DNA of 64,000 bases from Clarkia xantiana subsp. parviflora (lineage: Eukaryota; Streptophyta; Magnoliopsida; Myrtales; Onagraceae): assembly GCA_036873135.1 (NCBI GenBank), contig JAPTYO010000001.1, positions 42,184,774 through 42,248,773 of the forward strand. Direction: 5' to 3'. How positions within the stretch are numbered: position 1 is the stretch's first letter; the number at the start of each line of letters is the position of its first letter. Under the pieces are notes generated by a model. The model was not told the origin of the DNA and did not search any database. It worked only from the letters and a program-made list of their open reading frames with translations. Below are positions 58,379 through 64,000 of this stretch, in pieces. The position numbers and the translations under genes were made by a program.

Positions 58379-59318
58379 GAGTGAATTCCCATAATAGGTT
58401 CTTTTGCCAAACTTATTCCCAAACTAGGCTTCTTTCGAAACTAATTCCCAAAATAGGTTTTTTTATTTTTTTTAGTTAGATATATTTTTTACTTTACATC
58501 CCAAAGTTTATATTTTGTTACAATTGACCCCTAAACCGAACTAATACAAGAAATATGTTAGAAAAATTGAAAAAATAAAGTAATTATATATAAAAGTTAA
58601 AAACTAAAAAATAAAAAAATATTAATTGTGGAAAATTTGTGAAAATAAATTATGCTAAATGATATAAATTATAAAAAAAAAAAATTTGTGATATAAAATG
58701 TAAAGAAACTAAATACTCGTGAATTTTTAAGTATGAAAATATAAAAATGAAAGCGTACATAAACCCTAAGTAAACATGTTAAATTTATAAAATTAGTGAC
58801 TGAAAAAAAAAACAGAAAAACTAATTTAAATTTGAAAAATCAACAGAATAAATTTAAGAATGGATCCAGTTTGTATATTTTTTTTTTCATACTCTTGATG
58901 AATAGTTTTTATATCATTATATATTGTTTTTCTTGCCAATATAACATTGTTTAAAAACTTATTTATTTTTATATGTAAATTGTATCCTTTAATTTCATAT
59001 ATTTTTAAAAAATTAAAAGTTACAAAAAATGTTTGTTTGATTATTTTTAATGTATATTTTTTTTATCATTTTATTAATTAATTATTTTTTATTTCCATTT
59101 TTATTTTTTTCATATATTTAATTTTTTTAATTTTCAATTTTTTTTCTTGTATTATATTACGATTAAGGGTTCGTTTGTAACAAAATGTAAACTTTAGGAT
59201 GCAAAATAAATAGTAGATATTATTAAAAATATGAAGAGACCTATTCTGGGAATTAGTTTCTGAACAAGCCTAGTTTGGGAATTAGTTTCGAGAAATGACC
59301 TAGTTTGGTCATTCACTC
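58379..59318. mobile_element. Mutator-like miniature element with perfect 9-base duplication
   Basis: The element is 940 bases. Ends are GAGTGAATTCCCATAATAGG and the inverted form ending CCTAGTTTGGTCATTCACTC. The arms (about 180 bases each) share AACTAATTCCCA and TACATCCTAAAGTTTA-type words. It is flanked by a perfect 9-base duplication TCCATTCTC at 58370-58378 and 59319-59327, the Mutator length. The AT-rich core encodes nothing. It lies only 276 bases from the preceding foldback element. Confidence 0.93.
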
Positions 59319-59327
59319 TCCATTCTC

Positions 59328-59953
59328 AGGGCCTTCTTAGCTTGTTTTCGAGGCTGGCCCACATTTTTAAACTTTCTATATTCTTTTCTTTTTAAGGGTT
59401 TTTATATTATTATTATTATTATTATTATGCAACTTGTCGAAGAATTACGTAGAATCTTGTGTCGTGTGTTTTTTAATTTATTTTTGTAGTTTTTTTTTTT
59501 TTTTTTTTATATATAATAAGTTGGACTTCCGTGAATGGAGTAATTAGATGTTTTCCTCCATTTTAACTTTAAAATTTATTGAAATTTGTCATGTGTTCTT
59601 CACACACGATTGACAAAGTTGGTCATTAAAACTAATTAATTGAATATTTTACGGATTTGATAAATTTACCAGTATAGCCTAAACATTTAAGTGTTGATGA
59701 TCTAATTTTCCCAATATAAAAAAAATTGTGTTTAATTTTATAATACATAAAGTCTAAAGCATTAAATAAATGTGGGATATATAATGCATTTGAATATATA
59801 TATATATATAAAATTTAAAAGTGTTATTATATTTGTTTACCAAAAAAATATATTATTATTATATATAAAATATAATACACCAACGGTTAAGGCAATGTGC
59901 AATCAATTATTTGCTCATGAAAAGAAAATTGCTATTATTTCCTGCATTAATTT

Positions 59954-59984
<31 letters not shown>

Positions 59985-60512
59985 GTTATGTAAATTTGTG
60001 AATTTTACTATAGAATATAAAAAATTGCCTGGGTGGCTAAAGACAGATATTTTAATATTTTTTCCTTTTTCGTCTGCGTTAAGAATATGCTATATTATGA
60101 ATTTTCTCAAGCAGGTAGTCTTAGGGGGTATCCGGAGAGCAACATCATAGGTTCTAACATAATTGCTTCATACCTAAATTAATCTGGAACATACTTAAAG
60201 AGATAAAATGCTAATTAAAAAAAAATTCATCTTAATTTTTTTAGAGAGGTTAAAACTTTTAATCACTAAATGAAGAAGTAAACTATTAAACCATATTAAA
60301 CGATTATACAATGTAATTTTAATTGGACAAAAGATATTTATTAGAGCTCACGTGCTAATATGTTACTGTTCCCCCTTTTTTAAAGTATACTTTGTCTTAT
60401 TGGAAAACATTTTGTTCTTATAAGTTTAGCTTGCTAGAATTTATATTATAATGTTGGTGCCTTAAAAGCATTTCATAAAAAAATTGAATTTTTCATTCTG
60501 TAATCAAGTTGC

Positions 60513-60544
<32 letters not shown>

Positions 60545-63319
60545 TACAAAAACATGACAATATACACAGACGTGTTTATACGCGTTTGTGTTTGGTAAGA
60601 TATAAATTAGAAAAAAAAAAAAAACGAATTATTAAGGTTTTTTTTTTTCATGGAAACTTCCACCTAATGCTTCCCTGGTTTTATTATATTTTATATATAT
60701 ATATATTACTAAAAAACGCTTAAATCTTTATTAATTATTATAAAATTGCAGTTTACTATATATGTTGTATAATAATACGAGCGTACGTATTATTTTGTCC
60801 CTGAATTCGGCTACACATGACAGCCTTTTTTTCTTGACTAATAATTTATTAATCCATATTTATTTACTTCTTTAATCACATTAATTGATTAATTAGTAGA
60901 AAATTCAGATTCCGAATCTTTAATTGAGAGAAGATATAAACATGTATGTACATATGCATGTGGCATAAGGACAAGGGAAACGTGTGCATGTTTTACATTT
61001 TCAAGAGGCTATCTATAATATAGAATAAAATTTGGATTTTTCAACTTTCGAGAAAGCCAACAAAATGATGGCAATAAAAAACTCGAAGCTCAAAAGAAAC
61101 ATTGATCATGATTCCTATAACGAAGGGTAAATTGCCAAATTGATGCTTAACATCCATCGAGCCTAGATATAAATTGTAATATTTGAAAAGTTATTTAAGT
61201 TTAATAATTGAAATATCATGAAAAGTGTTATATATTATTTTTATATAATGTTAAAGCGTATTTAGTTAAATTTAAATGGAAATGGAAAAAAAAAGAGCAT
61301 TCAGATTTTACCACAATAAAAATGAAAAATATATACTGATTATTAGTTAGAGGTTAAAACTGCACTCAAATTTCCAATTGTTAAATTAGAAGAAATAATG
61401 AATTAGATTTTAAAACAAAAATTTAATTAAACGGTGTAATTTTTATTTTCTTCCTTTTACGTTAAATGGTGTAACTATAAGTATATGTGAATGTTATTTA
61501 TTAGTGTATCTATCAATTTTTCTATAATTTTACATAATTTATGTTAATTTTCTATTAACAATTGTAAATAATCTTGAACAATTTCTAGATTTATTGAAGT
61601 AAAAAAATTATAAATCCGGTCAAAAAAATTAATATATGCAAACACAATGTACCATATTTAGGACAATTTAACCATATGAATGTGACTCAAATTCTTGCTC
61701 AAAAGTTTAACATGGTCCAATTATACGTACGTATACATATACATAATAAATGCATGAGATGATGAAAAATTTCTTCCATAAATTTATTTTATTTTTCTGT
61801 TTTGTCCTTGCATTATAATCGCATAACATATATATTAATATTAAATTCAAAAGCTGGCAGAATGACTTATCCAATCAACTGCTAGTAGTACTTTGCCAAA
61901 AAAATTGAACAAGTGGTACAACGTTATATATATACGTACATATTATATTGCTTTTCAGTAATCCATCCATCTCCATGTTACTTCTGTTCGAGTAAGATTT
62001 GTTTGTATTTGAGATTTTTGTCGCGGTAAAAGGTAAAGCCTTCGCATTGATTTATTGATTCTTCACTCCAAAAAAGCTTAGAAAATAATATCTACTTAAT
62101 TGGGAGTCTGGGACTCATCTTTATGTTATTTATTATTTTAGGAGAGAAATAAATAAGCTAATCCATGTCCATAGTATAAATTATAAAATTCTGTACTCGT
62201 ATTAAGAGCACAACGGTAAACCACGATTTGATTTGAGATTACGAATGTAGATTAAACACCCCCACCCACTTTTTGTATCTTATATCGTGTCTCATCGTTG
62301 TCAACTTGATATATATATTTAAATTTAATATTTTCGTTATGGGTTCACTAATTCTAATAATTTTTTTTAAAAAGAAAATCATAAATTAATTATACTAAAT
62401 ACACATGTCAAATCACAACAATGACACCATCTGAAATAGAAAATATGGGGCTCGTGATATGAATTTGTAATAACAGCGGAGCACTTAATCTAAATCCTAT
62501 GTGGAGCACTGGAAACATAATACATGGGTACATATGTTTATATGGGGAAAAACACAATTCTCCTTGTATTAAAAAAAAAGAATAATAATAGAGAAACTAT
62601 TATTATTATTTTTTTGGCCAATTTTTTTTAGAAACTAATATTATTAGATAGATACATAAATATGAAGTGCTAATTACCAAAATGTCTACTCAAAACTTAG
62701 GTTTAACGTGCAAATTGCTTGTTTAGCTTTGTTTTGTAGCAAAATCCTCCTAACTGAACATGAATGATCGCATAGCTAGCTTTGTCCATTTCGGCGTTAA
62801 TTATTGAGATAATTATACACGTGTCGATCAGATGATCTAACACCTGATCCAGAAATAGTATAAAGTTAAAAAAAACACCTAAAATTAAACCTCAATCAAC
62901 TAGTTTAAAAGTCTCACCATGTTAAAATTAGGACACATGTTGAGCCTTATTCGGAACCTATCCCAAGTATAACTGAAATGAATTTTGAAACAAGCTCAAA
63001 CTTGCAAAATCTAATTCGGGGGCCAATATGCATATATATAATTTCGTCGAAATAAACATAGTTAACAATTTTTTCCTATTCATAAAAAAATAGTGTTTGA
63101 AGTCTTAACACAGATATGAATGAATATCATTGTTGAGCATATAACTATGAAAATTACAGCGTAGAGTTGAAGAAAGGCACCCCGAAAAGAGCAACTAAAA
63201 ACAGCCTGGGTACACAAGCTACACATCCAAAATATTCCCATCTTCTACACAAATGTTTGTTTTTTAACCTATGTACAATAATACTACATATAAGCATTCA
63301 AATCCGAGTTGAGTTCAGT
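59328..63319. other. AT-rich intergenic DNA with microsatellites
   Basis: No gene recognised. Simple repeats are a TTA run near 59404-59428, (TA)n at about 59956-59982, a (TTA)n run at 60514-60543 and shorter TA runs near 60690. The last 150 or so bases before 63320 are probably the 3' untranslated region of the minus-strand gene at the edge. Confidence 0.5.
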
Positions 63320-63626
63320 TCAGTTCCATCTCTTGGAATTCTTTGCTCCTTTGGATTTCTGCTTAGCTTGCTGAAACGCCTGCATTTTTTGTTTCTTCCT
63401 CGCTTCCTTCTCAGCCTGATAAACACAAGAAAATAAAAACAAACCCGATCGTTAATTCGATCTTCTTGTTTATTCTGATGGTTTTGCCAATAAACTCAGT
63501 GAAGAACTCGATGAAGATTACCTTGGACATCTTTGATTTAGCCTTAATTTTGGGCGCCTTGTCCTCGATCTCTGCTTCACGCTCCAGATCTTTCGCCCGT
63601 GCATCCAAGTTCTTCTCAAGATAATA
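63320..63626 (-). CDS. C-terminal two exons of a lysine-rich coiled-coil protein (partial)
   Basis: The exon 63626-63522 (35 codons, preceded by a CCAG acceptor, followed by GTAATC) joins in frame to the last exon 63415-63320 (31 codons and TGA). The 66 visible residues are highly charged: ARAKDLEREAEIEDKAPKIK, then KAEKEARKKQKMQAFQQAKQ, ending KNSKRWN. A helical coiled-coil character and a basic tail suggest a nuclear or RNA-associated protein, but I do not recognise the family. Upstream exons would lie beyond the right edge or in the 370 bases remaining, where I see none. Confidence 0.65.
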
Positions 63627-64000
63627 CTGGATAGTTTATGTAACTCGGGTCAGTTAGAACTAAATACATATTTACCACGAAAAATCATGTTTTTTTTTGC
63701 TAAAAAGTCTGTTGGTACAACATATTTGACCGAAATTGGTTTTTAGTGCAACATGTTTTTTTTTTTTAAAGATTTTTGGTGCAATATGTTTCCACTTGTT
63801 GACTTTTGGAGCATCTATTAGTTGACCGTTCAGTTTAGACCAGAAAATAACACGTAACTTGCTCTATACTTTTTTCAATTTATACCCTCTAATACATCCA
63901 TAACTTTTTGGATTACATTAAACAGAATAAGTTAAGGATGTAATACAGGAACTAAATTGAAAAAAAAAACTGTAAAGTATATGACAAATCATGTGCTATT
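63627..64000. other. probable intron of the edge gene
   Basis: AT-rich with T runs and no frame. Since the visible exon at 63522-63626 begins with an acceptor, this stretch should be intron on the minus strand. Confidence 0.5.

Noticed and set aside
59956..60543. (TA)n and (TTA)n tracts as possible regulatory or structural signals
   Set aside because: Ordinary microsatellites for an AT-rich plant intergenic region; nothing nearby depends on them.

Overview
This is plant nuclear DNA, most likely from a eudicot. The genes are split by AT-rich GT-AG introns, the intergenic DNA is AT-rich, and the gene families are plant-specific (cellulose synthase, a brassinosteroid-receptor-like kinase). Much of the rest is transposon-derived. 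I did not try to name the species.

Four host loci are clear. (1) A complete 14-exon cellulose synthase gene of the CESA6 type, plus strand, 3696-9304, 1083 codons. (2) A complete 26S proteasome lid subunit RPN5 gene, minus strand, 21167-18292, 442 codons, with its start codon alone at the end of the first exon. (3) A cluster of five U14 box C/D snoRNA copies, plus strand, 25014-26057, behind a telo-box/site II/TATA promoter. (4) A BRI1-type LRR receptor kinase, plus strand, 51873-55603, 1130 codons, with an intron inside the kinase domain. There is also a small unrecognised ORF at 15366-15686 and the last two exons of a lysine-rich coiled-coil protein on the minus strand at the right edge.

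Most of the remainder is mobile DNA. An 11.65-kb LTR retrotransposon (26561-38215, minus orientation, 5-bp target duplication GATAG) carries gag and protease but no visible reverse transcriptase or integrase. After the protease it has a second gag-like/zinc-knuckle module. It also has a tandem-repeat array and an oppositely oriented gene that appears to contain introns. Eight small hAT-type elements are defined by matching ends, six of them with perfect 8-bp target duplications. One sits inside another, two sit inside the LTR element, and one splits an older repeat. A 3.5-kb Helitron (40381-43897) lies in a tandem repeat whose intact neighbouring unit shows the empty site. Two long-inverted-repeat elements (57242-58102 and 58379-59318, the second with a perfect 9-bp duplication) lie downstream of the BRI1 gene.

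The host genes are unrelated in function (wall synthesis, proteolysis, rRNA maturation, hormone perception), and nothing suggests coordinated regulation. Their order is an ordinary plant gene neighbourhood separated by nested transposons. The strongest candidate for an under-described system is the pol-less LTR element with its antisense, apparently intron-bearing gene.
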